Positions 1-13,741 are shown, counted from the stretch's first letter. The stretch is 64,000 nt of DNA from Xestospongia bergquistia (GCA_963965975.1 OZ014417.1:62001-126000), one strand, 5' to 3'. The notes: generated by a model from the letters alone, not told the origin. Program-made: numbers and translations.

Positions 1-445
1 TGTTATGACAAGGTGAGGGTTTATAGGGAATTATAAAGGGCACTTCTACCGCCCACTGAGAATTATTTCACAATAACAGTGTGGTTATTGGTTGCTATAA
101 AACAACAGTGACTTAACAAAATTAGACACTAAGACCATTTCTGGTACTACTACCTTCCTTAGCTGAAGACACTTCAATTGAGTGACTAGTTACTGAGTAA
201 GTGTTCAGAAAATAATATAGTAACTAAGTGTGTGTGTGTGAAGTCAACTATTCAAGAACAATAGTGAAATAAAAGTAACTTAGCAAGTCACTTCTATATT
301 TGGAAATTCCATCTCTTATTAATTGTTTAGTGAATAAACTAAGACAGATATTCATAGATATACAAAGATTCTCTGATGTCATAAATATTTTAGAGATTAA
401 TTAATTCATTTTAGCTAATTTTTCTATTACAGCACAACTTTAACA
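1..445. other. Upstream region of OAS copy 1
   Basis: No coding signal is visible. The stretch is AT-rich with a short GT microsatellite near 230-240 and a GGGAATT-type motif near 26-33. It holds the 5' flank of the first OAS gene, whose first ATG is at 446. If TYW1 continues leftward beyond the window, this is also intronic TYW1 sequence on the other strand. Confidence 0.5.
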
Positions 446-1562
446 ATGGCTACTACTCTAGAATGGGCTTCTGATGCAAATCGATATATTGCTCAACTAG
501 TAACACTATTACAAGTAAAAAAGATATTAATGAATAATATCTTATAACATTATAGAACAATCTGCAGAGAGATTGTGATCTTAGAGTAACTGAAATTGTT
601 AAAGCTGGTTCTCTTGGACAAGGAACAGCTATTCCAGGAGACTTTGATCTTGATGTTGTAGTGTATTCACAAGGTATCATCTACATACTAAGACTGTCTT
701 TGTAATTACTAATAACATTGATAGATATCAGTAAAGAAATGATGTTTTCTCCATCAAGTGTTAAAGCTATATTGGATCAAATGAACACAATGTTACGCAA
801 ACATCTAGGTGACAGTTATGGAAATGTTCAGTTGACAAATCATGCAGTACGTTTCTCATTTGATGGCAGACTTGAAGTTGACTTGTTACCAAGTCCTTTC
901 TGGCGTACTTCTGATACATTCTATGAAGATCTTAAGACAGTTGATGCTCAAAAGAGAAGAATGTAATGTTTAATCTAAAATGTCATTATATAATCTACAA
1001 TATATAATGTAGGTTTTCTTGCACAGCAGCAAAGTGGCAAAAAGAGTTTATTCTGGGACAGCCACAACAGGTAAATATTATTATATAAATGATCTATTAC
1101 TTTGTAATAGGCAAGAGACTATATCAGAAAAGTTAAAGCATGGAGGAATGAAAAATGGCCTCAAAATGAAGATGGACATGGACGTCCCAAATCTTATCTC
1201 ATATCTCTTCTGGTCATAAAAGCATATGAAGAAAGTAATAGAAGCAAAGAATCAGTAAAGACAAAACTAAAGGATCTTGTCATTAATCATAGTCAGCTCA
1301 AGTTAGTCAAAATTTAAAAAGAGTTTCAGTTTTTCCTTTTATTTTCAGTGTCCATTGGACTAATAGAGGAGCTTTGTATTCAGACAAATTTGTTGGATAC
1401 TTTCCTTCTCCACCATACATTATTGATCCAGCTAATCCATATAATAATGTCTATGTTACTGGAATTGGCAAATATAAAGGTGGTCGTCCTGAAAGTTCTT
1501 ATGAACCAGGTGATGGAAACTGGACTAAATTTGTTCAAGTCATTGACACTCTACAACTTTAA
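446..1562 (+). CDS. OAS: 2'-5'-oligoadenylate synthetase, copy 1 (sponge-type OAS)
   Basis: Six exons join in frame: 446-514, 556-673, 725-962, 1013-1070, 1111-1301 and 1349-1562, giving 295 residues. The OAS nucleotidyltransferase signature is clear: GSLGQGTA followed by PGDFDLD (the two catalytic aspartates) and a third acidic strand EVDLLPSP. Further on are AAKWQ, a helix with RPKSYLISLLVIKAYEE, and the DPANP motif equivalent to the vertebrate DPADP. All three metal-binding acids are present, so the enzyme looks intact. The family makes 2-5A from ATP; vertebrate members are dsRNA-activated, while activation of sponge enzymes is less certain. The next gene has the same exon order and phases, so the pair is a tandem duplicate. 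The last exon is about 120 bases shorter than in copy 2. Confidence 0.9.
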
Positions 1563-2020
1563 AGAGACAATGTTATTCTCTGTTACAAACTATACTAGTA
1601 ATTTCAGAGAAGACAATTGTAGTTTAGATACCTTAGATATCATTATATAGAATGTATTTCTTAATAAAACTTATTTTAGTTCAAAAGAACAATATTCAAT
1701 ATTCATAATTACATAATATATTCATGATATTAGGACTGTTCCTTGAACCTAGTCATGAATATAATATAGAGGACTTTATAAGACAATTATATACAATTAT
1801 TGCACAATAATTCACAAAACAGCGCAGACATATCACACCCACTTTATTATGTATTATTTATTAGACACATTTTCCCCTTAACTTTGCTGTGAATATAACA
1901 GGGAATTTTGTGGGGAATTAACCAAATATTTCCCCACAGCACAATCATTCACAAAAGTGCACAGTCATTCTTTCCTATAAATACACAATAACACAACAGA
2001 AGACCACACAATTATACAAA
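1563..2020. promoter_or_regulatory. 3' end of OAS copy 1 and promoter region of OAS copy 2
   Basis: An AATAAA polyadenylation hexamer lies about 100 bases after the OAS1 stop. Between 1870 and 1935 there are four GGGAA/TTCCC-type half sites, reminiscent of kappaB or STAT half sites. A TATA-like CTATAAATAC is at about 1976-1985, some 40 bases before the OAS2 ATG. The motif readings are inference. Confidence 0.4.
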
Positions 2021-3294
2021 ATGTCAAGAAAACATTTCCAGCCTCCTCGTTCTTTATCTATAACTGAAGCCAACAAAAGAGTTGATGAGCTTGTCCAGAC
2101 TTTTTATGTAAGTAGCAATGACTATGTGTTGATAATGAGTGTTCCTTTGTAGAGTTATTTAAAGACTGATTGTCATTTAAATGTATCTGAAGTTGTTAAA
2201 GGTGGTTCTCTAGGACATGGTACAGCTATCCCTGGTGACTTTGATCTTGACTTAGTACTGTATTCACGAGGTAATATTGATATATACAAAGTAACACATT
2301 CTACTACTACATACTAGACATTGATCCAGATACTGTGGTTGACATTGGAGTGACTAATATCGTTGATAGACTGGATACATTTCTGAAAAGACGTCTTGGA
2401 CAAGACTATGAGTTTGTTAATAAAACATCTTTCTCTTTGCAATTCAAATTTCATGGAGATATTGATGTCGATCTGTTGCCTTCTCCATACTGGGAAACAC
2501 CAGATGAACTGCATCGGTACCTTGAAGATATAAGTAAAAAGGATCGCCCAAAGTAATATATTTATCAGAATACTAAAATACTTCATATCTCTTAAAGGTT
2601 TTCATGTAGTGCTGCAAAATGGCAAGTGAAATATTTTAAGGATCAACCCAATGAGGTATACTGCAACCAAATCATGTGACTATCACATGACTATCATGTG
2701 ACCATTTACACTATAGGTGAAGGAGTACATCAAGCGTTTTAAAGCCTGGAGAAACAGCAAGTGGCCTAAAGGTCAAGATGGACTAGGTCGACCAAAATCC
2801 TATCTCCTGGGTTTGTTGATGATTGAAGCTTATAAGAGAAGTCAGGACAAGAGTATGTTATCAGTTCAGAGAGAGCTTGTTCAGATGATTGAAAACCACA
2901 AAGACCTCTAGTATGATAATTGAGTCTCTTAATACTTTTAATTCATTTATTGTATAGTATCAAATGGAATGATGGCTATTATGAGTGGACTTATCATCTC
3001 ACAAATAGTGAATTCCAGTCACTCATTAAAAATGGAAGATTTACATTGATTTCATCAAATCCTGATGGAACAGATATTGTCTATGACAATAAACAACAGA
3101 GACAACGTCAATATACTCCAGTTACAGAACCTGAAATCATTGATCCTGCCAATCCCTTCAACAACATTTACATAAGTGGTATTGGTAATTACTTTAGTCA
3201 TGATCCTGAAGGATCATATCGTCCTGGAGTTGGTAACTGGACACGATTTGCTGATCTTATTGATACATTTAACTTAATACAACCAATTAACTAA
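2021..3294 (+). CDS. OAS: 2'-5'-oligoadenylate synthetase, copy 2 (sponge-type OAS)
   Basis: Six exons: 2021-2107, 2153-2270, 2318-2552, 2598-2655, 2717-2910 and 2958-3294, giving 342 residues. The catalytic signature is GSLGHGTA with PGDFDLD, and the third aspartate is in DIDVDLLPSPYW. SAAKWQ, RPKSYLLGLLMIEAY and DPANPFNN follow as in copy 1. Exon phases match copy 1 exactly, supporting tandem duplication. The final exon has about 40 extra residues before DPANP, a region containing YYEWTYHL. The ATG at 2021 follows a TATA-like element and begins an exon that ends in a consensus GTAAGT donor. Inferred role: nucleotide second-messenger synthesis in innate defence. Confidence 0.9.
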
Positions 3295-3382
3295 TACTTA
3301 GTATCCCCAGTGATGACTATCATCAGTATATATTGTACTCTCACATTATTGTATATGCCTATTACTTATTGTATGAACTCAC

Positions 3383-4911
3383 CTTTACATTGTTTAATCA
3401 TTTGATAATGATTATTAAGTGCTCCCTGTATTATAGTCTGCGGATTGTCCATTGACCACTTCCATTCAGTACCAACTGGATTAGTGTGATGTCTAAGTAA
3501 GGCTGTTGATAATTAGTGGGTGGAGCTAAATTTAATGAACTCACCTCCAACAGAATACACACTTATTAGCACAAGCTAAACTGGGTGTGGTCTCCATACA
3601 ACGATGACTCTCTATTCCATAAAAGGTATGTTTATAACAACCACCACGCCCCCTCAACATTGATTTGGTCCAGCGACATAATTTAACTCCAGAATGACTA
3701 CCAATAATACGATAACCTAAGGGTGTGGCTACTGGGTGGAGCCTATAACAAGTCCTAATACATACCTTGTTTTGTTAAAGACTGTCTTATCTCAGGTGTG
3801 ACCATTTCTCTTAATGTTCTGTCGTCATGACGATGTTTTTTAACTTCCTTCATTTTTGTCATTATATTACCGATATCTTCTACATCAACCACACCTCCTG
3901 CTTCATCCTCATCACTTGATGACTCATGCATCTCCTGTAATATAATTATTAATATTAAGAATAGGGATATCTTACCTCTGGTTTAGGAGCAGACTCATGT
4001 ACATGTTTAGAATCCTCAGTCTGAGTATCAGAAGTTATGATTGAGTCTTTAGCCACACCTCCTGATCTTTCAGTATTAAAAAGACTACTTAAAAAGTCTT
4101 GTTTCCACATTTTAAAGTCTTCTTCAATACCTAATGACATTATAATGATGTCATAGAACAGGGTATAACCCTTTAATTACCTCCATATTGACTTTCTGAT
4201 ACATTCTGATCTCCAAGACCAAGTGGATAAACAGGTTTAGCTGACAACTGGTTTAACCAGTTAAACAAGTCCTTACTAGCCTATGGAACTAATAATAATA
4301 AAAGAGAGCATAATAATTAATTACTTTATTATAATTCTCTTGATATAGGGAGTTCCCCAATCCAAATACAGTATATCTGACATTAGAAAGAAGAGATTTA
4401 GGTACTCGACAATCATCAATAGATTCTCTTAGCCATTGACAAAACCATTGTCCTGAGTCAGGTATTGATCCATCAGTATATGTTGATATTAAGAATACAT
4501 CAATACCACTAGACTATGGACAGATAAAGTAATAATGGACGCATACTTTAGTAACATACTTGATAAACAAGTGCATCCTCAGGATCACAGTCTTTAATAT
4601 TAATTAATGTACAGGGTATGCCCCTATCATTAGCATCCGCAATTAATTGCTCACCAAGACGCTAATAAATATTTGATAAATTAATTATAATCTCAACTAA
4701 TGAAATACCTTTGACGTACCAGTTTGAGTAACATAATAGACTCTCAAAATAGCTGGTTCCTTTATAGACTATTAATATAATTATAATTATATATTAATAC
4801 TATTATTAGAATTACCTGTGGTCTATGTAGCCAGTACAATGACAGTAATAGTAATATAAGGACTACTAGGAGTCTCCAATCACTCCATAGAAATGACTCC
4901 AGTATATCCAT
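3383..4911 (-). CDS. TYW1: TYW1, tRNA 4-demethylwyosine synthase, 5' part only
   Basis: Nine exons read in frame on the minus strand: 4816-4911, 4709-4768, 4560-4661, 4325-4513, 4181-4280, 3976-4130, 3766-3934, 3545-3716 and 3383-3492, about 384 residues. In order: an N-terminal membrane anchor (VVLILLLLSLYWL), a flavodoxin domain (YYVTQTGTSK, ISTYTDG, VFGLGNS), an acidic linker, then the radical-SAM start SHSGVKLCRWTKSMLRGRGG and the CxxxCxxC cluster site CANKCVFC. TYW1 catalyses the radical SAM step forming the tricyclic wybutosine base in tRNA-Phe. Human TYW1 is about 730 residues, so nearly half is missing. The last exon ends at a good GTGAG donor but no matching acceptor or coding sequence occurs before position 1. 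The rest may lie left of the window, with the OAS genes in its intron. Confidence 0.9.
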
Positions 4912-5078
4912 GATTGCATAACACGTGGGTGTGCTTTAATTAGAGATTCATGAATCATAATACTTTATTAATAATACTTTAATGAAGGGTATGTGATGTT
5001 TATAGAACACAAAATAATATTATAAATAACATTAAAAGCCATATATAAGTGGTGTAATATGATGATGTCATAATGACA

Positions 5079-5444
5079 TCATGAGCGTAAAATGGATTCC
5101 ATAGAGTCATGCGTCATAAATGTATCACGTTGTATCGAGCCAGCATTAGTTGAATAATCTAATGTCCCAGTATTAGATTGATAACCACTGGAATTAGTGG
5201 AATATCCCCCAAGTTGTGGAGGTCTAATATCTGGTGTCATCATTGTCATATATTTGAGATCTCCGCCGGCTTCAGTAACTCCATTTTGTCTGCGTTTATG
5301 ACATTTCCAACAACAACAACAAATACAACATCCAATTAACCAAATTAGTGATGTCACGAGAATAACAACACCTGATAATGTAGCCAGACCATAAGGTGTA
5401 TAAAGAAATGACTCAATCTCTTCAAATAGTGTAGTATTAGACAT
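5079..5444 (-). CDS. Small single-pass membrane protein with Cys-rich juxtamembrane segment
   Basis: A single-exon frame of 121 residues. After a short acidic N terminus there is one hydrophobic segment (about residues 18-38, ending LIWLIG), immediately followed by CCICCCCWKCHKRR. This is a typical juxtamembrane palmitoylation-like cluster with a basic stop-transfer signal. The tail is rich in Ser, Thr, Tyr, Gln and Gly, with PPQLGGYSTN and several tyrosines. No signal peptide is obvious, so an extracellular or lumenal N terminus is inferred. The family is not recognised; Shisa- or WBP1-like adaptor proteins have a similar general plan but no specific match is claimed. Confidence 0.55.
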   Translation of the reverse strand: MSNTTLFEEIESFLYTPYGLATLSGVVILVTSLIWLIGCCICCCCWKCHKRRQNGVTEAGGDLKYMTMMTPDIRPPQLGGYSTNSSGYQSNTGTLDYSTNAGSIQRDTFMTHDSMESILRS

Positions 5445-6580
5445 TACTATATTTAGAGAAAAATAAATGTTATTTTATAAAGAATACATGATGTTAGCAC
5501 AATAACGTTCATTGCTTACTAATAAACATTACATGTTTACATATTGTACTCATATATTATTTTGATCAAAGACTAATACTCTAGATAGTATTAACATTGT
5601 ATACAACTCATCACAAATAATTTACGACTTGGCAGCAGATGAAAGGAACTTGGCATGTACATAGAAACCTTATTAACGTGACAGGTCTATGATAAGAGTC
5701 CATTATTAGTTGTAGTCTCATGTTACATTATAATACATACATCTTGGACATGTCTATTATAAAGATAATGTCATTAGAGTTTTAAAGTGTCTGGAATTGA
5801 CACATCTGACTATATCCATCTGTCCCAATTAGTCTAATGTGTTATATGATGACCATATATGGTCATTGTTGAAAAGAGCTCCAATTGCAAAGTTTTTGAT
5901 GTGAGTAAATGTCCTCTTTGATACATCACCATTTACTATCAATGCCAGGTGTTCTGTTAAACACGCTTACAATATAATAATTACTAAAATAAAGTAATGT
6001 CAATTGATTAGTGACATTTTTTAAATATGTCTCTACATAATATGATATGTTACACTGTTTATGTTAGGATAAACAATTATTGATAAAGTACCATATTTAA
6101 TGTGTACTTAATGGAGAGTATGTGAAGAATGTTTATTTCTAGTGGAGCAGTAAACAACAACAAATACATCAACACACTATAATGATATTACACCAGTTAA
6201 TACCACACAGTTAATACTAATACTGCTACAGTTAATACTACACAGTTAATACTTATATAGTTAATACTTACATAGTTAATACTTACATACTTAATACTTA
6301 CATACTTAATACTTACATAGTTAATACTTACATAGTTAATACTACACAGTTAATACTGCTACAGTTAATATTGCTACAGTTTTACACACAATAAAGGACA
6401 GTTACTTTATTTTGTGATAGAACTGCAGTATTATTGCTAGTAATGATAACTTACTTGATGAAATACAAGTATAGTTGACAAAGAGAGAGAGAGAGATTTG
6501 CACACTTCACAACTCTTGTTAGCAACTTTGACAAGGGGTCTAGAAATATTCACAAATTTAATTTAGACCAGGGGGACGAA
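5445..6580. other. Intergenic region without recognisable gene
   Basis: AT-rich, with no exon-like frame seen on either strand. It contains the palindrome GACCATATATGGTC at about 5851-5864 and the tandem repeat listed separately near 6200-6380. A GA microsatellite is at about 6483-6496. It separates the small membrane protein from the BOLA2 start. Confidence 0.4.
6196..6380. repeat. Tandem repeat, about 16 bp unit (TTAATACTTACATAG)
   Basis: About ten imperfect copies of a unit TTAATACTTACATAG / TTAATACTACACAG lie head to tail. Central copies are nearly identical; the edges are degenerate. It is non-coding and lies upstream of BOLA2. Confidence 0.85.
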
Positions 6581-6879
6581 ATGGCTATAACTTGTTCACA
6601 GATAGAAACTAAGCTAAGAGAGAAACTACAGGCTATTCACGTGGTATGTACTATTCTAAGATACAAAAGTAATGCCTTTTATAGGAAGTTAAAGATATAT
6701 CTGGTGGGTGTGGTCAAAGTTTTGAAGTAATTGTTGTGTCAGAGCAATTCAATGGGAAACCATTACTTCAACGACATCGAATGGTCAATGAATGTTTATC
6801 AGAAGAATTGTCAGTAATACATGCATTGACCCAAAGGACCTATACACCAGAACAATGGAAGGGATTGGCCCCTTCATAA
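6581..6879 (+). CDS. BOLA2: BolA-like protein 2
   Basis: Two exons, 6581-6643 and 6685-6879, encode 85 residues. The reading shows SQIETKLREKLQAIHVEV, then FEVIVVSEQFNGKPLLQRHR and MVNECLSEEL, and ends TPEQWKGLAPS. FxGKxLLQRHRxVN and the TPxQW tail are diagnostic of BolA2. The conserved His after LLQR and the Cys in the GGCGQSF loop are candidate [2Fe-2S] ligands shared with a monothiol glutaredoxin. Family role: cytosolic iron-sulfur trafficking with GLRX3. Full length for the family. The stop codon is 125 bases from the NCoR stop on the other strand. Confidence 0.9.
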
Positions 6880-7004
6880 CATATTTAATCACAAAATTAT
6901 TATACATGATAACATTGATTGTGTCACAGTGTATCCAACAGAGAGTAGATGAAGGGTGTAACGAGTGGATAAAGGGTTAAAAATGATAAGAGTACAAAGC
7001 GTCA

Positions 7005-10000
7005 TTAACTGCTACTTTCAGAGAAAGCACTAATGGGAGGTGGAGTTCTCGATGATATAGACTCCATTGGATGAGGTGGTAAGAGATCACTCTCAGTACT
7101 AGTAGCAGTCAAAGAGCTAGTAATACGATGAACTGATGTTTCATCAAATGGATTACATAAAAGATCATCAGGGCTCCAAGTTGTCTTATTACTTCTGGTA
7201 GGTGGAGTCTCAGTGGGTGGGGTTTCTAGTCCATTATCAGTACCTAGTAATTTAGAAAGTTCACTAATGCCTCGAGTTGCATACTCTAAATGATCTTCTT
7301 CATCTGGTGAGCTTTCTACTGGTGAATTAAGGGGCATACTCAAAGAACGAGCATACAACATTAAAGACTGTTGACTGAGAGTAGAGAAACCAGCAGTAGT
7401 TGGTCGATGTGAAGGAGCATCCAATTTACGACCTTCAGCTTTTTCTTCTGATTTACGAAATAAAAGTGAAGATGGTTTTGGAGGTGGACTCTTACATAAC
7501 GAGGTAGGTAAAGTAGGTGTGGTTGTTGAGGTGGTCATATTAACATCACAAGTAGGAGGAGTCCCTTTACTAGAAAGACTGGTTTTAATATCAGGTTTAG
7601 TAGTGAGACCAGCGACAAGATTAGAGAGAAGATTAAGATTGGAGAGGTCGTCTGAGGATAAAGGATTAGTTGAGGAAGTAGGTTCTTTGTTTTTAACAAT
7701 TTTAGGTTGAGTAGTGGGCGGGGCAGTGGGTGTGACTAACGGTATGGGATCATGAGGAACATGAGTATCAGCTTTAGAAGAGCGGCCATTACTAACTAAT
7801 AAAGAAGGATCTATGTTGAGTGTAGCTCCAGCTGATCCACTTTGAAGAACTGCCAATGTTTGTTTGTTAAGAAGACTTGATTGAGGAAGTAACAAAGCAG
7901 CCTGTTGATTATTACCAGTAGCTGCTAATAGCAACGCCATACTACCAAGATTTAATTCTAAAACAGTGCCATCTTTACGTTGAGAACTAGCTGTTATTGT
8001 TTTAGTGACACTGTTAGTAGTATAATGAGCAGATGATGATCGAGATATATCACTTGATAATGACGATACTGAAGTGTTATCATTATATCCATTACTATTA
8101 ACTATAGTTGGAGGTATCATCGATTTCAATACACCTGACGTTATCAAATTAGGAACATCTTTACTGCGAGCCTGATATTGGGTAGGTCTCAAGGCATTGT
8201 TTGATAACTGGGTACCTCCTTTTACAGAGAGAAGAGATGTTGGTAGGATTGGTTTTTGTGCTTGAAGAGGTGGTCTCAGCTTCTCTGTTGGAGCTGAACG
8301 TGATCTTGCTCGGAATGGTGGCTTAAGATCTTGTAAGAGAACATTATGACTAGAACCACTAGTAGGTGTTAAGAAACTTGGAGCCAACTTTTGAGCGGAA
8401 TTATTACCTCGTTTTTGTTGACTTGGTGGACGACCACGAGGTGCTTTAGCTGAAAATGGCATTTTACATGACGATGACGATGATGCAGTCTTTGATAAAC
8501 TAGGAGAAACTACAGCAGCTGCTGCGGCTATCAGTTGAAGACCTGAACTACCTTGAAGATCCATGGGTGGACGAGAGTAGGTGTGGTCATGTAAAGCTAC
8601 TTCAACTGGGACAGTGTTACTGAGAGCTTCAGCTGCAGATAAAAAGATATCGAGTGGACTTTGGAGAGGTTCTGTGCTATCTAGTGAGTCGTGATGAACT
8701 GGTCGGAGCGGTTTTAATAATGATGATGATTTAGGATCTTCTGATCCACTATCAGTAAGCGTGGTCTCAGAGTCAGACTCCTCCCCTTCTGATGACTGGT
8801 CCTCACTCTCAGAGACCTCTCGACTACTACCAGACATTTCATCATCATTTACAACAACAGGTTTTCTTTCAACTATTTGAAGCACCTTCTTTCTACTATT
8901 TTGGGATACAGGAGGAGACGGAGAAGGTTGTAGATCTATTGCTTTCTTCATTTCAGCCATTTTCTTTTTAACCTTTTCAGCATTCTAAAATATTGCAATA
9001 AAGTTAATTCAATAAAGTGACTACTAACCTTTTTGGCAGAATGTTCTGCTAATGACGCATTTAATTCTAATCTCTCATCAGTACAATAATTATCATAAAA
9101 GAGTTTACATTGTGTAGCACTTTTTCCTCCTCCTACTTCACGATATACTTTACCCCAGGCACGACCATATCTGCGTAACCCTTCCTTTAAACTTTGTATT
9201 TCTTTCTCCGTCCATCCATTGTATTCTAAAAATAAATATAAAACTAATGACATCATAATGATATCATACCTGACAATCTTGTTGGTAATTTAAGAGTTGG
9301 TGGGTCATTATGTTCTGTAGTAGGTGAGGTATTTACTGATGGCAAAGCTGAAAGATGATCTTCAGATGATGAGAGGTGTGGTTTAGGTTTTGTCTGTCCA
9401 AATAACAATGGCGAAGCAAGAGGATGATAGTCTTGTTGTGTTTGTTTATGAATGTGACGTCGTCTCTTAAATGAAGAACGTCTTGTTAATTGTTTAAAAT
9501 GTTCCTTCTTTTTAGCCAAATAATAATATCTTATACATTCTTGTATTGTCTATTATAATATAAAACAATTACTATATCATATTAAATAGAACATACTTTG
9601 TTTGGTAGAAAAGATGCTATTTTCTCAAAATTTTTAGGGAATAGCATGAACCTACAAACAAATATAATATGACATCAGTAAATATAATATACTCACTTGT
9701 TCTTAAAGGTGACTTTCTCTTCTTCAGACCAACTACTAGTAACTTTACCTTCACGATACACAGTCATTGGATCCACTATTCTCCCTATAGACATAATACA
9801 ATGATATCATACTACTAACATATATAATATACCATTAGTATTCACGTAACGACAGGGTCTGTCATCGAGGATCATTGGAGGTAATACAGCATGTGTAAGT
9901 TGATGACGATGATTAGCCTACAAAAGATTATGACATCATAATGACATCATAGTTAATAACTTACTTCATCTTGTTCATAAAGTTCATAAGCTAGTTGATC

Positions 10001-11680
10001 AAGTTCAGCTTCACTACGTACTACACCAAATGATCTCACACCAACAGTGCTATATGCTTGATCTCTTAGTTGGTCACGTTTAGTCCGTATCTCAGGAAAT
10101 ACCTTTTCAAACAATTCTTTACTTTTACTGTCTCTGTTTCTATGGTAACTAATGACACACCCACTCAAGATAATTAAAATAAGCTCACTTTTTTTTAGTA
10201 CTTTGTTCCCATTTATCAAGTCTTTTTTTCCACTCAGTTGTTAAATGATCATATTGAGAACAAAGAGTCATCTCCTATAATTAGAAAATTAATCAATATA
10301 ACAATTAGAATACTGGTTACTTTTTTATGACGCTCTAATTTCTTCATTTTTAAATAACACAATAACTTAGGCCGGAACTCTTTGTGTCTAGAGATATATC
10401 TACATAATATGTCAATGTAAATATTACAAGGTACCTTTCTTGTAGATGTACACAATATTCTATATCTGATGGTTGATAATATAGAGGCTATATAAATAAA
10501 AGTGTTTTATTATGACAATATAATATCTTAACTGCTTACTATTAAACTGCCAAACTTGTCTAAAGCTCCGCCCTTTGTCATGTGACTGGCTTGGGCTTTG
10601 AGTCTATTATCATGATAGATTGTATCTACTAATGATTGTTCTGGAGATTTGGTTGATGAACTGATGAATGAGCTGGATGTAGGTGACAGTAATGTGGGTG
10701 TGGCTGTATTAGGACTGGGTGTGATCAGTGTGGTCGACGTCTTCTCTAACTCTTCCTATATAACAATATAGTCAAACAGGTTTTATCGACTGGTTATACC
10801 TGTCGTTTTTCAAGTACTGATATTTGTTGTTCAATAGCTGTAATGTCTCGATCAACTTTTTCCATCATTTGTAATAGTTCCTCTTTACTCGGACTAGACT
10901 CCACCCACTCATTAACAGAAGATTCAGGAGGTGGAGTATTTGATTCATTGGGTGGGGGTGTGGTCTCTACATCATCTAAGAGCGGTTCCTCATCACTAAC
11001 AATATCTTCAAGATAAGCACTGAGTCCTGAGGTACCACCAGTATTAACTACTCCATCAGGAATATCTGAATACAATTATATTTTTACTGCTACTAATATT
11101 ATTATAATAGGGGTTACCTCCTAGTGAACTTAGAAATGATTCATTGCTACTCAAGGCTTCACAAAGTGGTTGAGTCTCTCTTGATGTGTCCACTGTCAAT
11201 CGAGGTCTTTTAAGAGAAATCTCATCGTCATGGCAATGTGGATTAAGAGAACTGGAAATAAGTAGAGTTAATAAGGGGTTAAAATTTTAAAAATTGCCAT
11301 TGATATATTGAAGGTTTAATATTAGACTTATTCTATTTAGAGAAATGAAACTTACTTTTGGCCATAATAGAGTTTCATTCTTGAGTAAGAGGAGGACCTC
11401 TTTCTCTCTATAGTGTCTGAGGAAGTCATCGTGTCTCTTTAACAAGAGAATATATTTGAATGAACATAATTATCATATTAGCTAGCACAATACAATAGCA
11501 ATAGTATATTACAATTGATAATAACAATAACATATTATAATTGATAATACTAGTACTAAACGCTTTCTAAATGTCCTCCTTCTATATATAATATAACAAT
11601 GTATCAAACAACATGATTACTTACTGTTTAGTCTTGGCGGCTGGTTCTAAGTCTTGTCTACGCTCGTTTTTCATCTCCAT
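7005..11680 (-). CDS. NCOR: NCoR/SMRT-type nuclear corepressor
   Basis: Fifteen exons join in frame to about 1272 residues, from 11625-11680 to the long last exon 7005-8984. A coiled coil at about residues 150-178 (KEELLQMMEKVDRDI, EQQISVLEK) matches the NCoR segment that binds GPS2 and TBL1. PLYYQPSDIEY and the following basic helices match the NCoR region before the SANT domains. SANT1, the HDAC3-activating type, is at about residues 415-475 (FPKNFEKIASFL, CIRYYYLAKK). SANT2 is at about 548-610 (GWTEKEIQSLKEGL, ATQCKLFYDNY). The 660-residue C-terminal exon is Ser/Pro/Thr-rich and low complexity. No canonical (I/L)xx(I/V)I CoRNR box was seen there. The protein is about half the length of human NCOR1. 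A short upstream ATG frame precedes the chosen start. Confidence 0.88.
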
Positions 11681-11885
11681 CGAGAACAGCCCATACTATT
11701 GAACATAAAAATATGAAGAAGAAAGTTAAGTACGTAACAATGTCGTCTCTGGCGCCTTAACTTACTACAAAAGGGCAGCCATTTTAAACGATCACACATC
11801 AATCTTCAAAATTACATTTCTAATTATAAGTTTAATTATTTTAATACCACGTGATATTGACACACCTATTCTTTCAACAGACAAT
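11681..11885. promoter_or_regulatory. Bidirectional promoter between NCoR-like gene and HPD
   Basis: Only about 205 bases separate the two divergent start codons. The interval contains, on the minus strand, AAAATGGCTGCCC, which resembles a YY1 site. There is no TATA box in a clear position. Confidence 0.45.

Positions 11886-13741
<1,856 letters not shown>

Noticed and set aside
4131..4140. ATG at 4138-4140 as the start of a separate 61-residue gene
   Set aside because: The frame is TYW1 exon 6, entered by an acceptor at 4131; the ATG lies in the intron.
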